Notes under the pieces: model-generated | What the model was told of the DNA's origin: nothing | Seen by the model: the letters and a program-made list of their open reading frames with translations, nothing else | Databases searched by the model: none | In this document: piece by piece, positions 11,997 through 20,475 of the stretch | Layout of the letters: each line of letters starts with the position of its first letter | Numbering within the stretch: the stretch's first letter is position 1 | Made by a program: the position numbers and the translations under genes | IMG/VR virus record: IMGVR_UViG_3300008267_000862 | Location: 1 to 20,946 of that record | Length of the DNA: 20,946 nucleotides | Strand: one strand, 5' to 3' | DNA from: a virus

Positions 11997-14695
11997 TGGC
12001 CGCACTAGTAACTTCTATAGACCCTGCTAACCTAGAAACCCAGTTTTATTCTACCCAGGATTTAACTTTACTTTCTATTGCGCCCGTTCCTTCTTTATTC
12101 AACCCTTCAGCACACAGGGTAGAATATACTATTCAATCTTTAGGTAGATCATATGCACTTACTAACTATAATTTTACTGACTACCAAGTAGTAACGGATA
12201 CTGTTTCTTACAGCTCCGATTTTTCTACAACCTATGAAATTTCCCTAGACCCAGAAAAAAACTTACTTAATGCAGGTTTTTCTCAAGGATCATACAATGT
12301 TATATATAATTTTTTTAGTAATGAACTTAATTCATCTTTTGAGAATCAAAATTATTTTATAAAAAGTATTTCTCCTGATAGAACAGAGGTAAGATTAGGT
12401 TCAAATGTTTTAGCAAATTTTGATCTTAAGATTTTAGTAAATCAATTTAAGAACCAATTAAATGAATTAACATATTTTCAAGATTTTTATTTAAATTTTG
12501 GGGATAATGAGTTAGTTATAGCTAATAACATATTACTTGATGAAACAAGTACACAATATGAAATATTAATTAATCTATATGAACCTTTACCTCCCCAATT
12601 TAATGTAAAAGATACTCTATGGATTGTTACCAAAGTTGCAGATTCATTAGCATTTAATGTTACATTTGAATTTTTACCTGTTACTCCTAAACTAACTAAT
12701 CCTACACTTAAAGGTCCAAATTTAAATCTTTCTATAAAAGACAGAGTTAATAACTCAACTAATTATATTAATTATGAACAATTATTAACAACTGGGCTTG
12801 TATCTTCATATGATCAAATTATCTCATATTTAGCAGAAAAAAGTCTAAATATAGGAATAGATTATTCCAATTTTTCAGATTTTGTTCATTTTTCCTCAGC
12901 TACATCTAGAGTTGAAAATTTCTTTTATAAAGTTCAACTTATTGAACAATATAGCTCAAGCTTAAATATTATTAATTCTACTATAAGTGCATCTTTAACT
13001 TCTAGTGCTTTATACTACAGTAATAAGATTACAGATATAATTAAAAATTTTGATGGTTTTGAATATTATTTATATTTTGAAACAGGTTCAATAACATACC
13101 CTAAAAGTACTACTACTCCTCCTTATACTTTAGTAACTAGTAGTAATGCTTCTGTTACTACTTGGTATGAAGGATTATTAAGTGATGCTACAGATTATGA
13201 CCAAAACAACCAGGATTATTTAATAAATACTATACCTGCATATTTAAAAGATGACCCTCAAAACGAACCCTACAAAGTGTTTGTTAACATGATTGGTCAA
13301 CACTATGATAATATTTGGGTATATTATAAGGATGTAACTAATAGATATAGTGGGGATAATCGCTTAGAATACGGTATATCTAAGGATTTAGTAGCAGATG
13401 CTATTAGATCTTTTGGTTTAAAAATCTACCAAAATAATTTTTCTATTAGTGATCTTTTTGATGCTTTTACCAGCATTAACTCAGGTAGTTTTACTCGCAC
13501 TGTTAACCCTAACCCAGTTGATGCTGAAAAAATTACTACATATGTAACAGCATCTCAAGAATCATTGTATACTCCTTTAGATGACGTTAATAAAGAAATG
13601 TATAAACGTATTTATCACAATTTACCTTATTTATTAAAATCTAAAGGAACAACCGCTGGTTTACAGAACATCATTAGTATGTTTGGTATTACTAGTTCTA
13701 TTCTACAAGTAAGTGAATTTGGTGGTAATTACACTTCCACCATCCCAAGAACAGGAGTTCGAGATATTATAAATGATAAAATTATAATTCTCTCCTCATC
13801 AGCAATATCTGCTTCTTTACCTCCCATAAGTGTCCAATATACCCAAGAAGCTTATACATTATCTGCATTTCGTGGCTTAGAACAAGTTGCAGCCTCTACT
13901 TCAAGTATATCTTCAAATGTTAGTTCTATAGAAATTGCATTTTCTCCCCAGAATGAAGTAGATAATCATATTAAATCAACTTTAGGTTATTTTGATATAG
14001 GAGAATATATTGGAGATCCTAGACAAACATTTTATTCTGATTATCCTGATTTAGAAACATATGCTGATTCATATTTTGGTTCACCTAACTTTGCTAATAA
14101 TGTACCATATTATAACCCAATAAATTATATTCGTTTAATAAAATATTTTGATAACTCATTATTTAAGATGATTAAAGATTTTGTTCCTGCAAGAACAAAT
14201 CTAAAATCAGGTATTGTTATTAAACAGCATTTATTAGAACGAAGTAAAGTTGTACAACCACAAGTTACTAGTAGTAATAATTATTATAGTGGTTCTATAG
14301 TTTCTGGATTTATTACGGGTAGTACTGGAGGTACTTTTAATGATTATAATTCCCTAACCCCTGAAGTAAATAATACTCAATCTTGGTATGAATCTATTAA
14401 AACACCTTTAGGATTAACTCAATCATTACATGATGACCAAGCCGAATTTTACAATGGTGAACTCCCGGGAACTATAATTGAGACATCAGATGGTGAATTA
14501 AATAATGAAAATGAATTTAAATATCCTTCAACTGAACCAATAAACTATAGTATATATCTTTACCCATCAAATGGAGATTTTGCTGGAATTTCTTATTCTC
14601 TCCCATTTTTTCTTTCCCTAACCCCAGGTACTGGAAGTATAGCATTGTGGTATGATACTGGAAGTATTATAACCACAGCACCTGTAAATAAATAA
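11996..14695 (+). CDS. Large baseplate/tail protein with P2 gpI-like segment
   Basis: With 899 residues this is the largest protein in the window. Residues 1-400 are beta-rich and unrecognised. Around 415-485 is YLKDDPQNEPYKVFVNMIGQ, then YYKDVTNRYSGDNRLEYGIS and LVADAIRSFGLKIY. At about 535-575, YKRIYHNLPYLLKSKGTTA, then LQNIISMFGI and VSEFGG resemble the tail protein I type of P2-like phages (N-L-P-x-L-x-K-x-K-G-T). At about 712-752, IKYFDNSLFKMIKDFVPART, then GIVIKQHLLERSKV. T4 gp7 (1032 residues) occupies the equivalent place after gp6, so this is a candidate functional counterpart linking wedge and fibres. It ends in a beta-rich Ser/Thr/Gly tail. Confidence 0.7.
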   Translation: MAALVTSIDPANLETQFYSTQDLTLLSIAPVPSLFNPSAHRVEYTIQSLGRSYALTNYNFTDYQVVTDTVSYSSDFSTTYEISLDPEKNLLNAGFSQGSYNVIYNFFSNELNSSFENQNYFIKSISPDRTEVRLGSNVLANFDLKILVNQFKNQLNELTYFQDFYLNFGDNELVIANNILLDETSTQYEILINLYEPLPPQFNVKDTLWIVTKVADSLAFNVTFEFLPVTPKLTNPTLKGPNLNLSIKDRVNNSTNYINYEQLLTTGLVSSYDQIISYLAEKSLNIGIDYSNFSDFVHFSSATSRVENFFYKVQLIEQYSSSLNIINSTISASLTSSALYYSNKITDIIKNFDGFEYYLYFETGSITYPKSTTTPPYTLVTSSNASVTTWYEGLLSDATDYDQNNQDYLINTIPAYLKDDPQNEPYKVFVNMIGQHYDNIWVYYKDVTNRYSGDNRLEYGISKDLVADAIRSFGLKIYQNNFSISDLFDAFTSINSGSFTRTVNPNPVDAEKITTYVTASQESLYTPLDDVNKEMYKRIYHNLPYLLKSKGTTAGLQNIISMFGITSSILQVSEFGGNYTSTIPRTGVRDIINDKIIILSSSAISASLPPISVQYTQEAYTLSAFRGLEQVAASTSSISSNVSSIEIAFSPQNEVDNHIKSTLGYFDIGEYIGDPRQTFYSDYPDLETYADSYFGSPNFANNVPYYNPINYIRLIKYFDNSLFKMIKDFVPARTNLKSGIVIKQHLLERSKVVQPQVTSSNNYYSGSIVSGFITGSTGGTFNDYNSLTPEVNNTQSWYESIKTPLGLTQSLHDDQAEFYNGELPGTIIETSDGELNNENEFKYPSTEPINYSIYLYPSNGDFAGISYSLPFFLSLTPGTGSIALWYDTGSIITTAPVNK

Positions 14696-14710
14696 AAACC
14701 AACCCAAAAT

Positions 14711-15250
14711 ATGGCCGGCAATAATACATATAAATCTACAGTAACCCCAGGTGTTAAATACGCTAAGATATCTAAAATCGACCAAAATGGTATAGATAAA
14801 TCAGCATATTTAGAACAACTTCAATCATTTATATTAACATATAGTGATATAGGTCCTGTTCAATACATTATTAATTCTGTTCAAGAACAGTCAACTTATT
14901 ATTTATTTGGTTTACAAGCCCAACCTATAACTTCTTCTGGCGATACAGTAAGTACTGATGTTATTATAAACTATACCTCTTCACTTATACCTAACCCTGA
15001 ATTTCCAGATTTTGAATATAATGACTATAATGCTTTATTCGGTAATGCTGAGACCCCCCAATTCTCATCCCAGTTTTTAGATGTTGATTATGGAGCAGGA
15101 ATATTCTTTCCCCAAAATTTTGATACTATAATCTCAGGAACTGCAACTCCTGCCTCAGTTCAAGATTCAAACTATTCTTCAAAAACTTGGTCTAATATTA
15201 GATATAATGGATCAAGAGTAAGTTCATATGATTTTAATAAACCGTTTTAA
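14711..15250 (+). CDS. Virion structural protein, unknown fold
   Basis: The 179-residue protein begins MAGNNTYKSTVTPGVKYAKI, followed by helix SAYLEQLQSFILTY and beta strands (VQYIINSVQEQSTYYLFGL). The C-terminus has TPASVQDSNYSSKTWSNIRY followed by NGSRVSSYDF, an ordered, aromatic-rich ending that looks conserved rather than random. It begins 15 bases after the stop of the 899-residue protein, without a Shine-Dalgarno. The context, amino acid composition (Asn/Ser/Thr/Tyr-rich) and absence of membrane segments suggest a virion component. Its partner and fold cannot be named. Confidence 0.72.
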   Translation: MAGNNTYKSTVTPGVKYAKISKIDQNGIDKSAYLEQLQSFILTYSDIGPVQYIINSVQEQSTYYLFGLQAQPITSSGDTVSTDVIINYTSSLIPNPEFPDFEYNDYNALFGNAETPQFSSQFLDVDYGAGIFFPQNFDTIISGTATPASVQDSNYSSKTWSNIRYNGSRVSSYDFNKPF

Positions 15251-15261
15251 AAATAAAGATT

Positions 15262-16902
15262 ATGCCAACAAAAACAGATATATTTAATCAACCTTATAAT
15301 AGTGCATTAAACACAGCTAATTTTGAAAAATTTTATGTTGGTACTACTCCTCAAGATCCTGTAGTAGAACAAAATCAAACATACATGGCTTATTTTGATG
15401 GTGTAGGAGGAACTGGTCCTGAACTTATAGACCAAACAGCATATTTTATTAAATATTTAATTGATACAAAAGGTAATGTTGTTAACCCTGAACCTGCTAA
15501 TAATATTGCTGATCCTCAAGGTGTTCCTTTATATAATTTGATTGATAATTTTGAACCTGGTAAAAGAGCTATAGTTAGATTAATAGGTAATGATCCTTTA
15601 CTAACAGAAAATCCAAATGATGATTCATTAACAGGTATCCATAATATAACTCATGTTGGTCGAATAGTACCTATTTTAGTAACTGAAACTGGAGAAAATA
15701 AACAAAATTATGTCACAACAATGAGTTTTGGACCACTGTCTACTCAAACTGTTGACGTGACTGTACCTAATGTGACTGCTTATTTTAGATATAGTGGTAA
15801 TGAATATGATATAGATGAATCTATTATTACTCCTAGTAATATTGATTTTGACCAAACCCTTAACCCACAATCTCCAGCTTGGACTTCTATTTCTGCTCAA
15901 ACAAAACGTATTTTAAGTAGTTCACTTCAAACTGGTACTCGTATTAGAATGAAAGTTGATTTATATCTTGAACCAACTTGGACTGATATATTTGCTGAAA
16001 ATAGAGTTGGAATTATAATCTTACAAAATGGTAATCCAATATCTTGGAATGCTAACACTTCTGGACTATCACCAATATCAAGAAATATGGTTGGTCCTGT
16101 AGGCTCAGAGTTTGTAAATGATTTTATTAGATATAATGAAGGCGGGGTATACACATCAGGTTGGTCACCATCTTTTGATTATAATGAAGATGATACTTTT
16201 GTAGTGCAGGCTTATGTTTTTGATGATAATCCTTTTCGTACTATTAAAGTTAAAGGGGTAGCAGCTGGTCGTAATCAAAGTGTCTTATATATAGGTCAAG
16301 AAACTCCCCCAGGAACAGGAACAGGTGCAACATCATCTTTTTTAGCTGATATTAATATAACTACTGCTTCTTATTGGGAAGGAGGAAACAATTTCCCAGC
16401 TCTTAATGGAGGTTACTCAGTTTTACTAATGTCTCCTGGATTAACCAATATGTGGCAATCTGGTTTAACCCAAAATCTCCCTACAGCTTCAGCCGCTATG
16501 AATTTTTCTCCTATTGCAATACCATTTAGTGATATTAGTCCTGGGGATTTTATAAGATTTGAATATAAAAAAGACCAAGTTTATACTATATATAACATCC
16601 AAGAAATTAATTCTTATAATGGTGATGATACAGGTTTAGCTATTACTATTGCTCCTGCTTTGACTAATTTAACTTCATCTATATCTGTTCCATATACACC
16701 TGGTAGTTATCCAATTGAATTAAATCATTTTGTAATTTATCGAGTAGTAAATGATGGAACATATGTTGTTTTAGATGTACCTAAACCTGTAGCTGGAAAT
16801 AGTTTTGCGGGTATAATTCAACCTGAATTTATATCTAAAGAATTAGTAGATAATTATGATAAAATAATTGTAGATTTAACACAAAAAGAAATAATTAATT
16901 AA
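15262..16902 (+). CDS. Large beta-rich tail or baseplate protein
   Basis: The 546-residue protein is almost entirely beta-rich and low in Cys, with many Gly/Asn/Thr/Pro turns. Recognisable stretches are TYMAYFDGVGGTGPELID near the N-terminus, RIRMKVDLYLEPTWTDIF (about 230-247), and NRVGIIILQNGNPISWN, which suggest jelly-roll or Ig-type sandwiches. A C-terminal HFVIYRVVNDGTYVVLDVPK precedes an acidic helical end. There is no enzyme motif, signal or membrane segment. It starts 11 bases after its neighbour. A tail-fibre, tail-spike or baseplate-periphery role is inferred from position and composition only. Confidence 0.7.
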   Translation: MPTKTDIFNQPYNSALNTANFEKFYVGTTPQDPVVEQNQTYMAYFDGVGGTGPELIDQTAYFIKYLIDTKGNVVNPEPANNIADPQGVPLYNLIDNFEPGKRAIVRLIGNDPLLTENPNDDSLTGIHNITHVGRIVPILVTETGENKQNYVTTMSFGPLSTQTVDVTVPNVTAYFRYSGNEYDIDESIITPSNIDFDQTLNPQSPAWTSISAQTKRILSSSLQTGTRIRMKVDLYLEPTWTDIFAENRVGIIILQNGNPISWNANTSGLSPISRNMVGPVGSEFVNDFIRYNEGGVYTSGWSPSFDYNEDDTFVVQAYVFDDNPFRTIKVKGVAAGRNQSVLYIGQETPPGTGTGATSSFLADINITTASYWEGGNNFPALNGGYSVLLMSPGLTNMWQSGLTQNLPTASAAMNFSPIAIPFSDISPGDFIRFEYKKDQVYTIYNIQEINSYNGDDTGLAITIAPALTNLTSSISVPYTPGSYPIELNHFVIYRVVNDGTYVVLDVPKPVAGNSFAGIIQPEFISKELVDNYDKIIVDLTQKEIIN

Positions 16903-16916
16903 TATTTATAATAAAA
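16902..16916 (+). promoter_or_regulatory. AT-rich leader motif, copy 7
   Basis: ATATTTATAATAAAA begins on the last base of the previous stop codon and 28 bases before the ATG at 16930. It is identical to copy 6 over its first 15 bases and contains TATAAT. The longer gap here leaves room for a short leader. Confidence 0.4.
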
Positions 16917-16929
16917 TAATCTATAAAAA

Positions 16930-17589
16930 ATGGGATATCTTAATAATTCAATAGTTACAGTAGATGCTATCTTAACAAGAAAAGGTAGAGAATTACTAGC
17001 TAGAAATGACGGTTCTTTTAGAATTACACAATTTGCTTTAGCAGATGATGAAATTGATTATACTTTATATAATCCTAATAATCCTCTTGGATCATCATTT
17101 TATGGCCAAGCAATTGATAATATGCCTTTATTAGAAGCATTTCCTGATGAAACTCAAGCAATGAAATACTTGCTTACTACTCTTCCAAGAGGTACTTCTA
17201 AACTTCCTATTTTAGATCTTGGTTACACTGTTATTACTTTAAATCAAGGTGCTTCACTTGCTGTTAGCCCTCAAACCTTAAATTACTTAGGTGGAACTCA
17301 AACTCGCGAATCTTCTGGTTATACTGCTACTATAGCTGATGTTAGATTAATGAGTGCATTTAATGGTGTAGGTATTAATACAACTCAAGCTAACGCGTTA
17401 AATTCAACAACTACTCTTGGAACTAACGTGTCTAAAACCGTAGTTGGTACTACCATTAATATGGCTGCTACTACAATTAATATTTTATTCCCTACAGGAG
17501 TAAACCAAATTTCAACCACATTAACTGTAGTAGGTAGAGATAGTGGAGCTAGAATTACTGTCCCTGTCCAAATTAATAAAAATGCTTAA
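16930..17589 (+). CDS. Conserved T4-like phage structural protein (KGRELLA type)
   Basis: The 219-residue protein has a highly distinctive N-terminus, residues 1-48: MGYLNNSIVTVDAILTRKGR, ELLARNDGSFRITQFALADD, EIDYTLYN. I recognise this kind of segment from structural proteins of large marine myoviruses. The following region (70-100) contains MPLLEAFPDETQAMKYLLTT, and the C-terminal third is a Thr/Ser/Asn-rich beta domain ending VVGRDSGARITVPVQI, which looks like an Ig-type domain. It starts a new gene group after a 27-base gap with an AT-rich motif. The position before the three paralogous tail proteins suggests it belongs to the same structure. Its exact place in the virion is not known to me. 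Confidence 0.75.
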   Translation: MGYLNNSIVTVDAILTRKGRELLARNDGSFRITQFALADDEIDYTLYNPNNPLGSSFYGQAIDNMPLLEAFPDETQAMKYLLTTLPRGTSKLPILDLGYTVITLNQGASLAVSPQTLNYLGGTQTRESSGYTATIADVRLMSAFNGVGINTTQANALNSTTTLGTNVSKTVVGTTINMAATTINILFPTGVNQISTTLTVVGRDSGARITVPVQINKNA

Positions 17590-17607
17590 TTAAAAAATTA
17601 ATAATAA

Positions 17608-18660
17608 ATGTCATTTAAAAGATTAGATCCCCAAGATTTTGTTGTAAGCGCTGATTCAATTACTGCACCGGCTTGGACAGATAATGCTCCGGTATTAAGT
17701 AATATGTATACTTCTTCTGTTCAAGAAGCAGGTAGTAGTGGCAATTATTACTTAAATGTTTACCAACTATCACCCACTAACCCCTCAGCTGAAATTCAAT
17801 TTAATATTGCATATGGTAATAAACAAGGATCAGGTTCGTTGTTGTATGATTCTAGTATAAGTAATTTATCTCCAACAAGAACCGTTTATGGTCAATTCCG
17901 TAATTTAATTTATGGGGATGAAAATACTGATTTTGTATTTGGTGGTGTAACCCAAACCGATTTTTATACTTTAACAATTGATAGAGCTCGCTACAAACAA
18001 TCCTTATTCCCAGGTAGTTTTAATTTAGTATTATCTAGTAGTACTAATGCTGTTTATTTAACAGATAATAGCAGAGATACTACAACTATTTCTTACCTTG
18101 ACTGTGGTAGAGTATTCCAAATAGTATCAGGCAGCAATGGCTCAGCTATTTCTTTAGCTAACAGTGCTCCTAATGCTGTGGCAGCAGGTATGACAGTTTC
18201 TGGATCTTATGGTCTATTCCTCCCAGATATTGGAACAATAGTTTTAAATGCCGCTGCTTTAGATTTAAGTAAAGCTAATGGTGGCATTATATTAAATACT
18301 TCTAAATCATCTAACTCTAACCCTAGCCCAACCAACCCAGCTAGACTATATGCTAAAATGGTTTCTGGATCTACATTTAGTAGCTCATTTTCATTAAATA
18401 GCCAAGAAACAATAACATCTGATTTTGTATTTATAAGAGCCAGAAACGCTGAATTTAATTATTCAGAAAATCCAAGCTTTATTTCAGGCAGTTCGGGTAA
18501 TATCATATATGATCTTTTTATTCAAAATCCACAAACCTATATTACTTCTGTAGGAATGTATAATGATAATAATGAGTTATTAGCCGTAGCAAAGTTATCA
18601 AAACCACTTAAAAAAGATTTTACTAAAGAAGCATTAATACGTGTTAAATTAGACTTTTAA
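17608..18660 (+). CDS. Tandem paralogous tail protein 1
   Basis: This 350-residue protein is the first of three adjacent paralogues. The N-terminal SFKRLDPQDFVVSADSITAP matches the opening of the others. The middle has RTVYGQFRNLIYGDENTDFV, then FYTLTIDRARYKQSLFPGSF and GSYGLFLPDIGTIVL. The C-terminal block from about residue 272 (FVFIRARNAEFNYSENPSFI, SGSSG, YITSVGMYNDNNELLAVAKL, then KEALIRVKLDF) is the best conserved part of the family. The protein is beta-rich with many Ser/Thr/Asn and has no membrane segment. It is probably part of an oligomeric tail or fibre structure, with the variable middle exposed (inference). Confidence 0.75.
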   Translation: MSFKRLDPQDFVVSADSITAPAWTDNAPVLSNMYTSSVQEAGSSGNYYLNVYQLSPTNPSAEIQFNIAYGNKQGSGSLLYDSSISNLSPTRTVYGQFRNLIYGDENTDFVFGGVTQTDFYTLTIDRARYKQSLFPGSFNLVLSSSTNAVYLTDNSRDTTTISYLDCGRVFQIVSGSNGSAISLANSAPNAVAAGMTVSGSYGLFLPDIGTIVLNAAALDLSKANGGIILNTSKSSNSNPSPTNPARLYAKMVSGSTFSSSFSLNSQETITSDFVFIRARNAEFNYSENPSFISGSSGNIIYDLFIQNPQTYITSVGMYNDNNELLAVAKLSKPLKKDFTKEALIRVKLDF

Positions 18661-18663
18661 TGA

Positions 18664-19614
18664 ATGGGTGCCTTCAAATCTCTTACTTCACAAGATGTTA
18701 TTGTAACACCTTTAGTTACACATAAAAGTTTTACTTTTACTGGAAGTACTGCTATATCAGAAAGTGGAATGGTAAGGTATTTAGGAGTCAATGCTTCTTT
18801 TGATAGTGCTACTGATATCTTCTATTCCTCTACTCAATCAATTTCTGCTTCCCTTATTTTTAATTCAGTAAAACAACTGTATTATTCTAACCAACTTCTA
18901 AATCCTGAGGGTGAAACTATTCAAACTGACATGAATGGAAACATTATTGAAGGAGGGGCAACTTTAAATGTTCACAGTAGATTTGATAACTATTTACAAA
19001 CTACATTATCTAGTTCAAGGTATTTTCAAACATCATCTAATACTGGAGTAAGAGTTTTATCTATCCCTTCTCGATTATATGGTGATTATATAAATCCAAA
19101 TACTTTTTATCTTAAAGTAACTGACCCTGGCGATGAATTTATTTATGATGAATACGTAGATACAGGTGAAGGAGTAATTTATAAATCCGGCTCAGCAAAT
19201 ATCAGAGGAATAATTATATATCCACATGGTATAGTTGTATTCCCAAATGGTCTTACTGCTGGAGATGGAGGTATAGATTATTTCCTTAATAATGAAATAA
19301 CATGTAGTTTTCAAAGTTCTAAAATCATATATGAAACCCAATATAAATGCACTCTTAGAGAAAATGAATTCAATTACTCTTTAAACCCTTCTATGTTTTC
19401 AGGAAGTGGGTATATAAATCCTCTAAATAGTAGTTCTGTAGATACTAGTGGAAAAGTATTAGATTTTGTAACAGGATCTTCTTTTTCTCCATACATAACA
19501 TCTGTTGGGCTATATGATGATGATCAACAATTATTAGCAGTAGCTAAATTATCTCAACCTGTACCTACTAGCAGAACAACAGATATGACTATAGTAGTAA
19601 ATTTAGACAGATAA
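18664..19614 (+). CDS. Tandem paralogous tail protein 2 (divergent)
   Basis: This 316-residue protein is the most divergent of the three paralogues. The N-terminus GAFKSLTSQDVIVTP aligns with KRLDPQDFVVS in the first. The middle shares SRLYGDYINPNTFYLKV and GIIIYPHGIVVFPNG with the equivalent LFPGSF and LFLPDIGTIVL segments. The C-terminus has LRENEFNYSLNPSMFSGSG, then YITSVGLYDDDQQLLAVAKL, ending VNLDR. An ATG at 18660 is out of frame, so ATG 18664 is the start, 3 bases after the preceding stop. Divergence in the middle but not the C-terminus suggests the C-terminus is the shared assembly part. Confidence 0.75.
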   Translation: MGAFKSLTSQDVIVTPLVTHKSFTFTGSTAISESGMVRYLGVNASFDSATDIFYSSTQSISASLIFNSVKQLYYSNQLLNPEGETIQTDMNGNIIEGGATLNVHSRFDNYLQTTLSSSRYFQTSSNTGVRVLSIPSRLYGDYINPNTFYLKVTDPGDEFIYDEYVDTGEGVIYKSGSANIRGIIIYPHGIVVFPNGLTAGDGGIDYFLNNEITCSFQSSKIIYETQYKCTLRENEFNYSLNPSMFSGSGYINPLNSSSVDTSGKVLDFVTGSSFSPYITSVGLYDDDQQLLAVAKLSQPVPTSRTTDMTIVVNLDR

Positions 19615-19618
19615 AATT

Positions 19619-20473
19619 ATGGCTTTAAACAGAATAGATTCTTTAGATTTTATTACAGATATTGTTTCTACTTCAACATCATGTTGGACAGATACTAACA
19701 ATATACCTGTTGATTCTCCTACTTTTTCTTCTCAATCTGTAACATATACGGTTAGTGGTTCTATAAATACTATAACTAATTACTATATTGGATCTACAAC
19801 TAATACTCAATTTAGTGTAGCCCTAGCTGATAAAAATGGAGTAATTGCCCGTAAAGCATTATATGGAGCTCTTCGCAACATAGTACTAGGGGATAAAAAT
19901 GCTGAATTTACTTGGGGAGGCTCTTCTCGCTCTATTTTTAGCATTATATCAATTGCTCGCTCAAAATATAAAACTGCTCTTCTCCCGGGTAGCTTAAGAA
20001 TAGGCAATTACACTGATAATAGTAATGAAAGCCCCCCTCAACTACTTAACTGTGGAAGAGCATACACATTAACTGAAGGGTTTACTCTTCCTGGTGGGGG
20101 ATTCTCATACGGACAAGGAGAAGGGTCCTATGGACTTGTCTTCCCAGATATAGGTATTATTATTACTAACCTTATTACAGCAACAAATATTAATGCTGCC
20201 TTCCAACTCCAATATGAAGACTTTACTCCTATCAATTCAGTCTTTATTAGAGCCCGAAACTCAGAGTATAATTATTCAACCAACCCAAGCTTCATTTCAG
20301 GTAGCTCAGGTATCATAATACACCCGGAATGGTATAACAGTCCCCAAACATATATTACTACAATTGGTTTATATAATGATAATAATGAGTTACTAGCAAC
20401 AGCTAAACTTCCTCGACCGTATAATAAAAATTTTCATAACGAAGCATTATTTCAAGTAAATTTAAATTTCTAA
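19619..20473 (+). CDS. Tandem paralogous tail protein 3
   Basis: This 284-residue protein is the shortest paralogue and is clearly closer to the first than to the second: ALYGALRNIVLGDKNAEFTW against VYGQFRNLIYGDENTDFVF, KYKTALLPGSLRI against RYKQSLFPGSFNL, GSYGLVFPDIGIIITN against GSYGLFLPDIGTIVLN, and a C-terminal FIRARNSEYNYSTNPSFISG, then YITTIGLYNDNNELLATAKL. A 21-base stretch encoding YNDNNEL is identical in DNA (18559-18579 and 20372-20392), so the duplication is still visible at the nucleotide level. It is placed 4 bases after paralogue 2 and 2 bases before the nuclease-like gene. Confidence 0.75.
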   Translation: MALNRIDSLDFITDIVSTSTSCWTDTNNIPVDSPTFSSQSVTYTVSGSINTITNYYIGSTTNTQFSVALADKNGVIARKALYGALRNIVLGDKNAEFTWGGSSRSIFSIISIARSKYKTALLPGSLRIGNYTDNSNESPPQLLNCGRAYTLTEGFTLPGGGFSYGQGEGSYGLVFPDIGIIITNLITATNINAAFQLQYEDFTPINSVFIRARNSEYNYSTNPSFISGSSGIIIHPEWYNSPQTYITTIGLYNDNNELLATAKLPRPYNKNFHNEALFQVNLNF

Positions 20474-20475
20474 AC

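Noticed and set aside
15676-16154. Two minus-strand open frames
   Set aside because: They lie inside a continuous + strand structural gene, lack start signals and show no family features.
18658-18668. TAATGAATG junction as a possible frameshift or alternative start
   Set aside because: The ATG at 18660 is in a different frame and does not give the paralogue N-terminus; the ATG at 18664 does.
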